64,000 nt of DNA from Mycobacterium sp. 852013-50091_SCH5140682 (lineage in GTDB: Bacteria; Actinomycetota; Actinomycetes; Mycobacteriales; Mycobacteriaceae): the NCBI RefSeq assembly GCF_001665685.1, contig NZ_LZTB01000018.1, forward strand, positions 110,433-174,432. The letters are read 5' to 3'. Made by a program: the position numbers and the translations under genes. The notes beneath the pieces were generated by a model. That model worked only from the letters and a program-made list of their open reading frames with translations, made no database searches and was not told where the DNA came from. Within the stretch, counting starts at the first letter, position 1. Each line of letters opens with the position of its first letter. Shown one piece after another: positions 1 through 8,863 of this stretch.

Positions 1-725
1 TAGACCTGAGCAAGCCCCCGATCGACCATCATCGGCATGATGTTGCCGCCCATGTCGTGCTTGCTGGAGGCGTCTTCGGCGTCGGCGCGTAGGGCGTCGA
101 GCAGCACGTCGGTGGAGAACAGGTAGTTGCCCATGGAGACGAAGGTTTCGTCGGGGGAGTCGTGGAGTCCGGGTGGGTCTGCTGGTTTTTCCAGGAATGC
201 CTCGACTTGGCGGCCGTCGGGGCCGGTTTTGATGACGCCGAAGGCGCTGGCTTCGCTGCGGGGTACGCGGATGCCGGCGACGGTGGCGGCGGCGCCGCTG
301 TCGAGGTGTTGGGCGATCATTTGGCGGGGGTCCATGCGGTAGACGTGGTCGGCGCCGAAAACGATGACGAGGTCTGGTTTTTCGTCGTAGATGAGGTTGA
401 GGGATTGGTATATGGCGTTGGCGGAGCCGGTGTACCACTGTGGGCCGAGGCGTTGTTGGGCGGGTACGGGGGTGACGTAGTTGCCGAGCATGCTGCTCAT
501 GCGCCAGGTGGTGGTGATGTGGCGGTCGAGGCTGTGGCTTTTGTATTGGGTGAGCACGGCGATGCGTAGTACGCCGGCGTTGACCAGGTTGGACAAGGCG
601 AAGTCGATCAATCGGTACAGTCCGGCGAAGGGTACTGCGGGTTTGGCGCGGTCCAGTGTCAGCGGTGAGAGGCGTTTGCCCTCACCGCCGGCCAGGACAA
701 TGCCGAGAACTTTTGGATCGGCCAT
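1..725 (-). CDS. glgC: Glucose-1-phosphate adenylyltransferase (GlgC-like), 3' end outside window
   Basis: This is the first ~241 codons of an ADP-glucose pyrophosphorylase, which makes ADP-glucose from glucose-1-phosphate and ATP for glycogen/alpha-glucan synthesis. Reading leftwards from ATG at 725, the protein begins [19 protein letters not shown], the nucleotidyltransferase signature (GGxGxRL). [22 protein letters not shown] and the FLEKP segment follow, all typical of GlgC. The frame is still open at base 1, so roughly the last 160-170 residues are missing. It is divergent from a sugar porter/sugar kinase pair, which suggests a link between sugar uptake and storage. It could be a paralogue of the housekeeping glgC; only the family assignment is secure. 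Confidence 0.9.
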   Translation of the reverse strand, partial: MADPKVLGIVLAGGEGKRLSPLTLDRAKPAVPFAGLYRLIDFALSNLVNAGVLRIAVLTQYKSHSLDRHITTTWRMSSMLGNYVTPVPAQQRLGPQWYTGSANAIYQSLNLIYDEKPDLVIVFGADHVYRMDPRQMIAQHLDSGAAATVAGIRVPRSEASAFGVIKTGPDGRQVEAFLEKPADPPGLHDSPDETFVSMGNYLFSTDVLLDALRADAEDASSKHDMGGNIMPMMVDRGLAQV

Positions 726-1047
726 CTCAGAACTCCTCCGAACGACAACACCACGCCCAATTCCGTGGGGACACTGAATCGTAAAGGCGCAAGTCGACAT
801 TTGTGCGGGGTCGGCGAAATCAACACGCGGGGATTTTTTCGCAGACAATCCCAGGCAATCGCAGGCGAACACGTTTTAGTCGAACAACGTCGGGGATGAT
901 TGCGCGCGTGCGTAATTCGTCCTGGCGCGGCGAAAGCCAACCGAACACAACGGAAACCACACGTATTGCCACGTGAATGCGAAAAATTGGTCTAGACTCC
1001 GCAATTATCCTGCGAACGCACTATGCGGGGTTCTAGTTTGAGCTTTC
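726..1047. promoter_or_regulatory. Divergent intergenic region glgC / sugar porter
   Basis: This 322-base gap separates two divergent genes and must hold both promoters. It is less GC-rich than its flanks, with A/T runs around 835-860 and 980-1010. TATCCT at 1006-1011 is a plausible -10 box for the rightward gene, but I see no well-spaced -35. A TGA at 1039-1041, in frame with the next gene, sets ATG 1048 as its first possible start. No convincing gene or RNA structure was found. Confidence 0.4.
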
Positions 1048-2445
1048 ATGAAACCTCTGGTGATTCGCAGCGCCGTGGTCGCTGCGTTGGGTGGCCTGAT
1101 TTTCGGGTTTGACACCGCGGTCATCTCCGGCGCGGAGGAGCAGATCCAGCGGGTGTTCGCGCTCAGTGATGCGAAATTGGGCTTCACAGTGACGACCGCG
1201 TTGATCGGCACGATCGTCGGAGCCTTGACCGCAGGGCGTCCCGCTGACCGGTACGGCCGCAAGAAGGTGCTCTACGCCATCGGAATCTTCTATGTGCTGG
1301 GTGCGTTGGGCTCGGCGTTGGCGACCAATGTGGAGATGTTGATGGCGTTCCGGTTCCTCGGTGGTCTCGGTGTCGGCGCGGCCAGTGTGTGCGCGCCGAT
1401 CTACACCGCCGAGGTGGCCCCGGCGGCTCATCGGGGACGGTTGGTCGGTTTGGTGCAGTTCAACATCGTGCTGGGCATCCTTTTGGCCTACGCGTCCAAC
1501 GCCGTGGTGCGCGCCCTGGCCGACGGGGAGCACGCGTGGCGCTGGATGCTCGGCGTGATGGTGGTGCCCGCGGTGGTGTTCCTGCTGCTGTTGCCGACGG
1601 TGCCCGAAACGCCACGCTGGCTCGCGACGGCGGGCCGCTGGGAGGAGGCCACCGCCACGTGTAACCGGCTGTGCTCCAGCCCGCAGGAGGCCGACTTCGA
1701 AATGGCCGAGATCCGGGCGTCCCTGGCGGCCGCGCAGAACGCGCCGTCGGTGCCGTTCTTCACCCCCGGACACCGCAAAGTCATCCTGCTCGCGATCGCG
1801 ATCGCGTTCTTCAATCAGATGTCAGGCATCAACGCGATCCTGTACTACGCGCCGCGGGTCATGCAGCAGGCCGGCGCCAGCACCAGTGCCGCGTACTGGA
1901 TGAGTGTGGCCGTCGGCGCGATGAATCTGGTGGCGACCATGGCCGCGTTGACCGTGATCGACAAGATCGGTCGGCGCCGGCTGATGATTGTCGGCTCGAT
2001 CGGCTACTTGGTCTCACTGGGGTTCTTGGCCGCGGTGATGTTCTACTACGAGGACGCCCGCGGTGGGGCGTTCACCACCACGTCCTCGGTGCTGGTGCTG
2101 GCCGGGTTGATGGTGTTCATCGCCGCGCACGCGTTCGGGCAGGGCTCGGTGATCTGGGTGTTCATCTCCGAGATCTTCCCCAACCGCATCCGTGGTCGCG
2201 GCCAGTCGCTGGGCAGCCTGACGCACTGGGTGTTCGCCGCGATCACCTCGTTCGCGTTCCCGCCGATCATCGGCGCGTTCGGCGGGGGTGTCGCGTTCAG
2301 CATCTTCTTCCTGGCGATGCTGGGCCAGTTGGCCTGGGTGCTCAAGGTCATGCCCGAAACCAAGGGCGTGCCGCTGGAGGAGATGGAGGCCACCCTCGGC
2401 CTCACCGGTGAACCCGGTGGTCCGCTCACGGCGAAGGGGCACTGA
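1048..2445 (+). CDS. MFS sugar porter (sugar:H+ symporter)
   Basis: A 465-residue major facilitator of the sugar porter family, expected to import a monosaccharide or polyol with protons across the cytoplasmic membrane. Diagnostic signatures: GGLIFGFDTAVISGA in TM1, GRPADRYGRKK between TM2 and TM3, the PETPRW segment before the central loop, NQMSGINAILYYAP in TM7 and PETKG after TM12. The length is normal. An in-frame stop at 1039 limits the start to ATG 1048. The stop codon overlaps the ATG of the following sugar kinase (TGATG), so the two are translationally coupled and likely handle the same sugar. The substrate cannot be read from sequence. Confidence 0.92.
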   Translation: MKPLVIRSAVVAALGGLIFGFDTAVISGAEEQIQRVFALSDAKLGFTVTTALIGTIVGALTAGRPADRYGRKKVLYAIGIFYVLGALGSALATNVEMLMAFRFLGGLGVGAASVCAPIYTAEVAPAAHRGRLVGLVQFNIVLGILLAYASNAVVRALADGEHAWRWMLGVMVVPAVVFLLLLPTVPETPRWLATAGRWEEATATCNRLCSSPQEADFEMAEIRASLAAAQNAPSVPFFTPGHRKVILLAIAIAFFNQMSGINAILYYAPRVMQQAGASTSAAYWMSVAVGAMNLVATMAALTVIDKIGRRRLMIVGSIGYLVSLGFLAAVMFYYEDARGGAFTTTSSVLVLAGLMVFIAAHAFGQGSVIWVFISEIFPNRIRGRGQSLGSLTHWVFAAITSFAFPPIIGAFGGGVAFSIFFLAMLGQLAWVLKVMPETKGVPLEEMEATLGLTGEPGGPLTAKGH

Positions 2446-3392
2446 TGACCGGCCGCGTGCTCAGTCTCGGGGAGGCGTTGATCGACGTCGTCATCCGGCC
2501 CGGATCCATCGAGGAACACGTCGGGGGTAGTCCGCTCAACGTCGCGGTCGGGATCGCCACCCTGGGTCACCCGGCGAGCATCTGCGCGCATTGGGGTGCC
2601 GATGACCGCGGAGCCCTGCTGCGCGACCGGGCCCAGGCCGCCGGTTTGGACATCGTGGCGGGCACCGACTCGGCGGATAAGACGCCGGTCGCGTTCGCCC
2701 ACGTCGACGACCACGGCCATGCCACTTACGATTTCGATCTGACCTGGGAGGTGCCGGCGCTGCCGGACCTGTCGTCGTTCGGGCATCTGCACACCGGCAG
2801 CATCGCGGTCACCCTGGAACCGGGCGGGTCGGCGGTCGTCGATGTCGCCACCCGCATGCAGCCCGACTGCACCATCTCCTACGACCCCAATATCCGCCCG
2901 GCCCTGATGAAATCGCCCGATGCGGTCGTCGACCGCGTCGAGCAGATGGTCGCGCTGTCCGATGTGGTCAAAGCCAGCGACGAAGACCTGGCCTGGCTGT
3001 ATCCGAACACCCCGGTCGAAGACATCATGCGCAGATGGGTCCACAGCGGGCCGGCGCTGGTGGTGGTCACCCGCGGACCCTGGGGCGCCTACGCGCTGCT
3101 GGCCCACAACCGCGACATGCTGCACCTCGACCAACTCACCGTCGAGGTGGGGGACTCCGTCGGCGCCGGGGACTCCTTCATGGCCGGGTTGATCTCCGGG
3201 CTGATGGACGCCCGTCTGCTCGGCTCAGCCTCCGCACGCCAACGCCTGGCCGCGGTGAGCTGGTCGGACGTACAACCCGCCCTGCACCGCGCCATCATCA
3301 CCAGCGCGCTGACCGTCAGCCACTCCGGCGCCTACGCACCCGTCATGACCGAAGTACAGGCAGTACAAGAGGCCGACCCGATGTTGCGCTGA
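2445..3392 (+). CDS. PfkB-family carbohydrate kinase (fructokinase-like)
   Basis: A 315-residue ribokinase/PfkB kinase. The N-terminal signature is GGSPLNVAVGIATLG. The C-terminal catalytic signature GDSVGAGDSFMAGL (about residues 236-249) carries the catalytic Asp in GAGD. It would phosphorylate the sugar brought in by the upstream porter, with fructose the commonest substrate for this architecture. The ATG overlaps the transporter stop by one base, so this is a two-gene operon. The C-terminus extends slightly past the usual end of the fold. The exact sugar is inference. Confidence 0.88.
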   Translation: MTGRVLSLGEALIDVVIRPGSIEEHVGGSPLNVAVGIATLGHPASICAHWGADDRGALLRDRAQAAGLDIVAGTDSADKTPVAFAHVDDHGHATYDFDLTWEVPALPDLSSFGHLHTGSIAVTLEPGGSAVVDVATRMQPDCTISYDPNIRPALMKSPDAVVDRVEQMVALSDVVKASDEDLAWLYPNTPVEDIMRRWVHSGPALVVVTRGPWGAYALLAHNRDMLHLDQLTVEVGDSVGAGDSFMAGLISGLMDARLLGSASARQRLAAVSWSDVQPALHRAIITSALTVSHSGAYAPVMTEVQAVQEADPMLR

Positions 3393-3401
3393 GCCACGCT
3401 G

Positions 3402-3431
3402 CTTTACAAATTATCCAACAACTGTCACGCT
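3402..3431 (+). promoter_or_regulatory. 30-bp bipartite motif, copy 1 (CTTTACA-N14-TGTCACGCT)
   Basis: CTTTACA (3402-3408), 14 unconserved bases, then TGTCACGCT (3423-3431). The same two blocks with the same 14-base gap recur at 6534-6563 and 15444-15473. This copy ends 33 bases before the GTG of a P450. It may be an operator (half-sites about two helical turns apart) or a promoter (-35 TTTACA, 17 bp, CACGCT after TGT). Confidence 0.6.
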
Positions 3432-3464
3432 GAATTTCGTTGCCGCCCCGCGGAAGGAATGCAC

Positions 3465-4721
3465 GTGACCGTTGCCGGATCGCCGCAGGCACGCGAATAC
3501 AGCCTGTTCGACATCACGTCCCACGACTTCTGGAGCCAACCGTTCGCCGAACGTGACCACACCTTCGCCCGGTTGCGAGCAAGTGACGGATTGAGTTGGC
3601 ACCAGCCGCTTTCGACGCTTTTCGACATCTCCGAACCCGGGTTCTGGGCGCTGACCCGCCGCGCCGACATTCAGTTCGTGAGCCAGCGCCCCGAACTGTT
3701 CACCTCCGCGCAAGGGGTAGCGCTGGACCCGATGCCCGCCGACGTGCAGCGGTTCGCGTCGTTCTTCCTGACCATGGACCCGCCCGAGCACACCACCTAC
3801 CGCCGGTTGATCAGCTCGGCGTTCACGCCCCGCAACGTACGCAGGATCGAGGAGCAGATCCACCGCAATGCCGTGGCGGTGGTCGACGACCTGATCGGGG
3901 CAGGGGATGTGGACTTCGTCGAGGCCTGCTCGGCGCAGCTGCCGATGAGAACCATCTCGGACATGCTCGGGGTACCCGCGGCCGACCAACCCGCACTCGC
4001 CAAGGCCGCCGAGAAGTTGTTCAGCATGAGCGATGACGAGTACTCCAGCATCGAAGAACGCGCTATGGACACCATCAACGAGATCATGCTCATTTCGTCC
4101 ACGGGCGTCGAGCTGGCGAAGTTCCGCCGGGCCAATCCGGGTGACGACCTGATGACCAGCATCGTGGGCGCCGAAGTGGATGGTCACCGGCTCACAGACG
4201 AGGAGATCGGGGCATTTCTCATCCTGCTCGCCTCGGCAGGCAACGACACCACGAAGCAGACCACGACCCACGCCATGATGGCCCTGGCCGCCCACCCGGA
4301 CCAAAAGGATTGGCTGCTAGAGGATTTCGACGGGCGGATCGGACTGGCGGTCGAGGAGTTCGTCCGGTGGTCGACGCCGGTGTTGCAGTTCGCGCGATTC
4401 GCCACCGAGGATGTCGAGATCGCCGGCCAGACGATCAGTGCCGGGGACAAAGTCGGCCTGTTCTACTGTTCGGCCAACCGGGACGAGTCGGTGTTCACCG
4501 ATCCGCAGCGGTTCGATCTGAGCCGGTCACCGAATCCGCAGATCGGCTTCGGGGGCGGCGGGCCCCACTTCTGCCTCGGCAACCAACTCGCCAAGACCGA
4601 ACTGCGGAATCTGTTCCGCGAGTTGCTGACCCGCATCGAGACCATCGAATTCGGGGAGCCCGAGCTGCTCTACAGCAGCTTCGTCCACGGCATCAAGCGT
4701 GTGCCCGCCCACGTCCGATAG
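3465..4721 (+). CDS. Cytochrome P450 monooxygenase (CYP124/125-like group)
   Basis: A 418-residue soluble bacterial P450. Visible hallmarks: I-helix SAGNDTT (about residue 250), K-helix E-F-V-R (the ExxR pair) and the heme loop FGGGGPHFCLG with the Cys ligand. MDPPEHTTYRRLISSAFTPR is the B'/C-helix region typical of mycobacterial lipid/steroid P450s. An ATG lies at 3459, but GGAAGG at 3452-3457 would sit only one base from it; GTG 3465 has a normal 7-base spacing and is preferred. It stands alone between the sugar operon and a strong hairpin. It probably hydroxylates a hydrophobic substrate with ferredoxin electrons; the ferredoxin gene is not nearby. Confidence 0.93.
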   Translation: MTVAGSPQAREYSLFDITSHDFWSQPFAERDHTFARLRASDGLSWHQPLSTLFDISEPGFWALTRRADIQFVSQRPELFTSAQGVALDPMPADVQRFASFFLTMDPPEHTTYRRLISSAFTPRNVRRIEEQIHRNAVAVVDDLIGAGDVDFVEACSAQLPMRTISDMLGVPAADQPALAKAAEKLFSMSDDEYSSIEERAMDTINEIMLISSTGVELAKFRRANPGDDLMTSIVGAEVDGHRLTDEEIGAFLILLASAGNDTTKQTTTHAMMALAAHPDQKDWLLEDFDGRIGLAVEEFVRWSTPVLQFARFATEDVEIAGQTISAGDKVGLFYCSANRDESVFTDPQRFDLSRSPNPQIGFGGGGPHFCLGNQLAKTELRNLFRELLTRIETIEFGEPELLYSSFVHGIKRVPAHVR

Positions 4722-4737
4722 GGGCACTTTTTCCCGC

Positions 4738-4794
4738 CGAGCAGACGCCAAAGTTCGCGAAACGCGGCGTGTCGCGGACTTTGGCGTCTGCTCG
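4738..4794. terminator. 23-bp palindromic hairpin between convergent genes
   Basis: The left arm 4738-4760 pairs with 4772-4794 at 22 of 23 positions; the odd one can be a G-U wobble. The loop is 11 nt. It lies between convergent genes (P450 and thioesterase) and could terminate both. The ends CGAGCAGAC/GTCTGCTCG recur in another palindrome at 53581-53638. There is no U-tract, as is usual in mycobacteria. Confidence 0.75.
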
Positions 4795-4812
4795 CGCTAG
4801 GAAAGGTGGGCG

Positions 4813-5625
4813 CTAGGAAGATGGGCGCGGGCGGACCAGGACGGCCTGCTGGATGGCGCCCACGGCGCCGGTCTGGTCGAAGAGCGTGCCCACCGTGGTG
4901 CCGATGCCGTCGGGCCCGTAGTTGGTGTCGGCCCTGATGCCGATCCAATCGCCTTCGGGTAGCCGGTGCACGTGCACGACGAGATCGGTGTTGAGGAACG
5001 TCCACGCGCGGATGTCGATCTTGGAACCGATACCGTTGGCGTCGTCGGCGACGGTGAACAGCCGCTGCAGCGGTGTGAGGGCTTCGCCTTTGACCAGGTC
5101 GACCGTGGGCTTGAGCCACGATTCGCCGGGCCCGGGCGCCTGCGGCACCGTCAGCCACCGCCAATCCAGGCTGTGCAGGTAGTTGGGCTCCCAATTCTTG
5201 GCCAGGTCGCGGCGGCGGGCCTGCTCCACCGGGGGCAGTGGCGCGGCACACGCCTGCGTCAACACCGTGGTGTCCAGCTGCAACATCCGCCAACTGCTCG
5301 CGCGCGCAACGGTTCTCGGCGTGCCGTCGGGCGCGGGCGCGAGCATCTCGGCGCTTACCAGCTCGATCTGCCTGCCAGGACGCTGCACCTGTGCCGTCAC
5401 CCAGAGATCGCCTTCGGACGGCACGCCACCCATCAGGTCGACCACCACCCGGCTGCACCGCGTGTCCGCACGCGGCTCGCAGCGCTCCAGCGCCCGCACC
5501 AGCAGGGCTGATACCGGTGCAGCGTGTTGGATGGCGGCCGACCACGTGCCGCGCACCATGTCGGTGGCCCGGAACTTCTCGCCGAGCTGATCCTCGTCGA
5601 TCAGCTCGTAGTACGAATCCGACAT
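4813..5625 (-). CDS. Thioesterase-family (TesB-like double hotdog) protein
   Basis: A 270-residue protein beginning MSDSYYELIDEDQLGEKFRA. It resembles mycobacterial acyl-CoA thioesterase-like proteins with two hotdog halves. The first half has the conserved RxxRVVVDLMGGVP-type strand; the second has a GSKIDIRAWTFLNTDLVVHVHR stretch. It should hydrolyse acyl-CoA thioesters or bind them. ATG 5625 is chosen because an upstream extension would run into the neighbouring SMP-30 gene, whose stop is only 10 bases away. The two are co-transcribed leftwards. No substrate can be inferred beyond an acyl-CoA. Confidence 0.72.
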   Translation of the reverse strand: MSDSYYELIDEDQLGEKFRATDMVRGTWSAAIQHAAPVSALLVRALERCEPRADTRCSRVVVDLMGGVPSEGDLWVTAQVQRPGRQIELVSAEMLAPAPDGTPRTVARASSWRMLQLDTTVLTQACAAPLPPVEQARRRDLAKNWEPNYLHSLDWRWLTVPQAPGPGESWLKPTVDLVKGEALTPLQRLFTVADDANGIGSKIDIRAWTFLNTDLVVHVHRLPEGDWIGIRADTNYGPDGIGTTVGTLFDQTGAVGAIQQAVLVRPRPSS

Positions 5626-5635
5626 GACGGCCCTG

Positions 5636-6523
5636 TTAGTGGTGGTGCCCGTGGTGGTGATCGCCCGGCGCGGGCACATCGACCACGAGCGCGTCGACAC
5701 GGGACAGTTTCGTGCCGATCAGCCGTTGCGGATACGCGTCGGTGGTGGTGACCAGGAACAGGGTGCGTCCCTCCGGGCCGCCGAGCGCACACGCGATGGC
5801 AGTGCGCTCGCCGACGTCGACACGGTCGGTGACAACTCCACCCTCGACGATGCGCTGGAACTCGTGCGCGAGCGTCAACGCGGTCCACACACCGCCTTCG
5901 GCGTCGATCGCGATGCCGTCCGGCGGCCCGTCGAGCCCGTCGGCGAAGGCCCGGCGGCCGCTGAGCGTGCCCTCGGCGTCGATGGTGAACGCGGTCAGCC
6001 GGCGTCCCGTGGATTCCGCGACGATGAGGGTGCTCCCGTCGGGCGTGATGGCCATGCCGTTGGGAAAGTCGAGCGCATCGGCGACGACGTGCACCGTGCC
6101 GTCCGGGTCGACGCGGACGATGACGCCGCCGCGAGAGTCCCCGTCACTGCGTTGGCTCCCGAGTCGTGCTTGCGAGCCGACGTATGCCCGGCCGTGCTCG
6201 TCGATCACCATGTCGCCGAGTGCGGCCGGGGCCACGGCGCTGAGATCGGCGAGCAGCTCCACGCTTTCGCCGTCGTAGGCCAGCACCTGTCTGCGCTCGG
6301 TGGACACGATCAGCAGAGTGCCATCGGGCCGAAAACCCAAGCCGGAGGGCGCATGTCCGGGCAGCGGCAGCGTCGTCAGCGCGCCGCCCAGGGTGACAGT
6401 GTGTACGGCCTCGCCGAGCATGTCGGAGAACCACAGCAGCCCTTCGAACCAGCGTGGACCCTCGCCGAAACAGAATCCGGTGGCCAGTTCTGTGGTTCGA
6501 ACCAGCCCGGCTTCCACCGTCAT
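5636..6523 (-). CDS. SMP-30/gluconolactonase-like hydrolase with His-rich tail
   Basis: A 295-residue six-bladed beta-propeller of the SMP-30/Gnl/LRE family, metal-dependent lactonases. The ligands expected for the family are visible: the Glu in CFGEGPRW near the N-terminus, Asn in DFPNGMAITPDG, and Asp in GPPDGIAIDAEGG. ATG 6523 is preferred over GTG 6529 because AAAGGTGG lies about nine bases upstream. The protein ends in GDHHHGHHH, a natural histidine cluster that may bind metal. In a cluster with a Baeyer-Villiger-type enzyme, a lactone-opening role is attractive but inferred. It is divergent from a P450. Confidence 0.85.
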   Translation of the reverse strand: MTVEAGLVRTTELATGFCFGEGPRWFEGLLWFSDMLGEAVHTVTLGGALTTLPLPGHAPSGLGFRPDGTLLIVSTERRQVLAYDGESVELLADLSAVAPAALGDMVIDEHGRAYVGSQARLGSQRSDGDSRGGVIVRVDPDGTVHVVADALDFPNGMAITPDGSTLIVAESTGRRLTAFTIDAEGTLSGRRAFADGLDGPPDGIAIDAEGGVWTALTLAHEFQRIVEGGVVTDRVDVGERTAIACALGGPEGRTLFLVTTTDAYPQRLIGTKLSRVDALVVDVPAPGDHHHGHHH

Positions 6524-6533
6524 TCCCACCCAC

Positions 6534-6563
6534 CTTTACAAAACACGCCTAGAGTGTCACGCT
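6534..6563 (+). promoter_or_regulatory. 30-bp bipartite motif, copy 2
   Basis: CTTTACA (6534-6540), N14, TGTCACGCT (6555-6563). It lies between the SMP-30 gene (start 10 bases to its left, opposite strand) and a P450 (start 108 bases to its right), so it could serve either or both. It is identical in blocks and spacing to the copies at 3402 and 15444. Confidence 0.6.
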
Positions 6564-6671
6564 CGCAGGGTGTTGCTGTCAACCACGGGTGCGCGTCGAT
6601 GACGAAGTTCGCGGAGATCGTCACCTGGATGAACGTCGCCCCCGCACCCCCGTCCCTGCAGTAGGCGTGCG

Positions 6672-7892
6672 ATGACCCAGTCGGACTTCGCCTACGACCC
6701 GTTCGACCCCGAGGTGATGGCCAACCCGCTGCCGTACTACCGGACACTTCGGGACGAATACCCCGCGTACTACATCGACAAGTGGGACACCTACGCGCTG
6801 TCGCGATTCGACGACATCTGGACGATGCTGGGCGTCACCGACGGAACGTTTGTCGCGTCCGAGGGCACCCTGCCCGCCGCCACCGTGCTCGCCCACCACA
6901 ACGACGGTCCGGTGGCCGACCCGCCGTTGCACCCCATGCCTTTTCACGCCAACTTCGATTCGCCGATCTACGAGAACGTGCGGCGGTGCACGTCGGCGCC
7001 GTTCCGGCCACGTTCGGTGACCAAGCTTGCCGACCGGATCCGCACCCTGGCCAACGAGCGCCTCGATGAATTGCTGCCGCGTGGCCGGTTCGACCTCACC
7101 CAGGATTACGGGGGCATCGTCGCGGCCGCGATGGTGTGCGAATTCGTCGGATTGCCTGCCGATCTCGCGCCCCAGGTGCTGGCCACGGTCAACGCGGGCA
7201 GCTTGGCGCAACCGGGGGAGGGCGTCGAGATCGGCAATGCCCGCCCCGGCTACCTGTCCTATCTGGCCCCGGTCGTCGAACGCCGGCGTGCCGATGGTGC
7301 AGACGGGAGCGTGCCGATCGCCGACAGTCTGATCGGCTTCAGATTGCCCGACGGCTCGGCCCTCACCGACATGGAGGCCGCCGTGCAGATGCTCGGGGTG
7401 TTCATCGGTGGCACCGAAACCGTGCCGAAGATCACCGCGACCGGGCTCTGGCAACTGCGTCGCCACCCCGACCAATTGGCAGCCGTACGTTCCGATCTCG
7501 CCGGCAACGTGCCGATCGCCCGCGAAGAGATCATCCGGTACGGCGCGCCGGCGCAGTGGTTCGCGCGAACGGTTCGGCGTCCCTACACCATTCACGACAC
7601 CACCATCAAACCCGGCCAGCGCGTCATCACGTTGCTGGCCTCGGCGGCGCGCGACGAACGGGAGTATGACCATCCGGATGACTTCATGTGGAACCGACCC
7701 ATCGCGCGGCTCTTGTCGTTCGGACGGGGACAACACTTCTGCCTCGGTGTGCACATGGCGCGCCTTGAGATCACGATCATGATCGAGGAATGGCTCAAGC
7801 GGGTACCCGACTATCGCATCGACGAACAGGCGGCGTCGCGCCCACCGTCGAGCTTCCAATGGGGCTGGAACAGCATTCCGGTGGAGGTCTAG
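6672..7892 (+). CDS. Cytochrome P450 monooxygenase
   Basis: A 406-residue P450 of a different subfamily from the one at 3465. Hallmarks are the I-helix GGTET (about residue 245), E-E-I-I-R (ExxR) and the heme loop FGRGQHFCLG. The region around HPMPFHANFDSPIYENVRR replaces the usual D-P-P-E-H block, so substrate recognition is probably unusual. The start ATG 6672 has no strong Shine-Dalgarno. It heads a tight rightward operon (P450, ADH, aldolase, SDR, monooxygenase, esterase) that looks like a degradative pathway. The redox partner is not in the window. Confidence 0.92.
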   Translation: MTQSDFAYDPFDPEVMANPLPYYRTLRDEYPAYYIDKWDTYALSRFDDIWTMLGVTDGTFVASEGTLPAATVLAHHNDGPVADPPLHPMPFHANFDSPIYENVRRCTSAPFRPRSVTKLADRIRTLANERLDELLPRGRFDLTQDYGGIVAAAMVCEFVGLPADLAPQVLATVNAGSLAQPGEGVEIGNARPGYLSYLAPVVERRRADGADGSVPIADSLIGFRLPDGSALTDMEAAVQMLGVFIGGTETVPKITATGLWQLRRHPDQLAAVRSDLAGNVPIAREEIIRYGAPAQWFARTVRRPYTIHDTTIKPGQRVITLLASAARDEREYDHPDDFMWNRPIARLLSFGRGQHFCLGVHMARLEITIMIEEWLKRVPDYRIDEQAASRPPSSFQWGWNSIPVEV

Positions 7893-7894
7893 CT

Positions 7895-8863
7895 ATGTGG
7901 TGTCATCGCTTGGTCGCGCCGTACACCTTCGAACGCATCGACATCGAGGAGCCTGCCGCGGATTCGCTCGCCGAGGGGCAGGTGCTGCTGGATTTCCTGG
8001 CCGCCGGGATCTGCGGCAGCGACCTGCCCGGCTTCCGCGGCACCCAGGGCAAACTGCCGGGCGACACCGGCCGTAACGTCGCCGGGATCAACGGTTTTCC
8101 GGTCCACGAGATTGTCGGGGAGGTGCTCGCGAGCCGACATCCCGAGCATCGGCCCGGCGATCGGGTGGTCGGCTGGGCGTCCGGTTTCGACGGGCTCATG
8201 GGCCGCGTGGTCGCCGACGGCAACGGCCTGGTGTCCTACGACCCGGCTCTGAGTCCAGCCTCGGCAGTCGGACTGCAACCGTTGGCATGCGTGCTCTACG
8301 CCGTTGAGCAGCTGCCGCAGCTGGCGGGCCGGCATGTCGCGGTCATCGGTCAGGGTTCGATAGGCCTGCTGTTCTCCTATGTGGCAAAGGCTTTCGGTGC
8401 CGCGGACGTCACGGGTGTCGACCCGGTCGACCGGTCCGGGCTCGGCACGCGGTTCGGGGTGGACACCGCGGTGCGTGCCACCAGCGACCGGTGGGTCACC
8501 CACCTCGCCGGCGCAGACCGGGCCGATGTCGTCGTCGAAGCCGTCGGGCATCAGGTCGCGACGCTCAACCACGCGCTGACGGCCGCGGCGTTCGGCGGCA
8601 CGGTGTTCTACTTCGGCGTCCCCGACGACGACAGCTACCCGATCAGTATGCGAACCATGTTGCGCAACAACCTCACGCTGAAATCCGGTGTGACACTGGA
8701 CCGTCGACGGATGCTCCAGCGGGCCGGGGAATTCGCCGCCGCCCACCCCGACCTGCTGCCCGGCTATGTCACCCACACGTTCGGCATCGACGGCGTGCAG
8801 GACGCCTTCGAGTTGGCCTGCAGGCCGGTGCCCGGGCGGATCAAGATTGCGATCGCGGCATGA
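7895..8863 (+). CDS. Zinc-type alcohol dehydrogenase (MDR family)
   Basis: A 322-residue medium-chain dehydrogenase/reductase. The catalytic zinc site is suggested by GICGSDLPGF (Cys about 39) and by HEIVGEV. The nucleotide-binding motif is VIGQGSIGLLFSYVAKAFGA. The lobe with four structural-zinc cysteines is absent, so it is shorter than liver-type ADH. ATG 7895 is two bases after the P450 stop; an upstream extension lies inside the P450. It probably oxidises the alcohol made by the P450 to a ketone or aldehyde. Its last bases overlap the next gene as ATGA. Confidence 0.85.
   Translation: MWCHRLVAPYTFERIDIEEPAADSLAEGQVLLDFLAAGICGSDLPGFRGTQGKLPGDTGRNVAGINGFPVHEIVGEVLASRHPEHRPGDRVVGWASGFDGLMGRVVADGNGLVSYDPALSPASAVGLQPLACVLYAVEQLPQLAGRHVAVIGQGSIGLLFSYVAKAFGAADVTGVDPVDRSGLGTRFGVDTAVRATSDRWVTHLAGADRADVVVEAVGHQVATLNHALTAAAFGGTVFYFGVPDDDSYPISMRTMLRNNLTLKSGVTLDRRRMLQRAGEFAAAHPDLLPGYVTHTFGIDGVQDAFELACRPVPGRIKIAIAA

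Noticed and set aside
2046..3134. 362-codon frame opposite the sugar porter and kinase
   Set aside because: Shadow of two coupled genes; no recognisable domain.
3459..3464. ATG at 3459 as start of the first P450
   Set aside because: The GGAAGG ribosome site ends only one base before it; GTG 3465 has correct spacing.
6621..7859. 412-codon frame opposite the P450
   Set aside because: Mirror of the P450 with Arg/His/Gly-rich composition; the P450 has all its motifs on the other strand.
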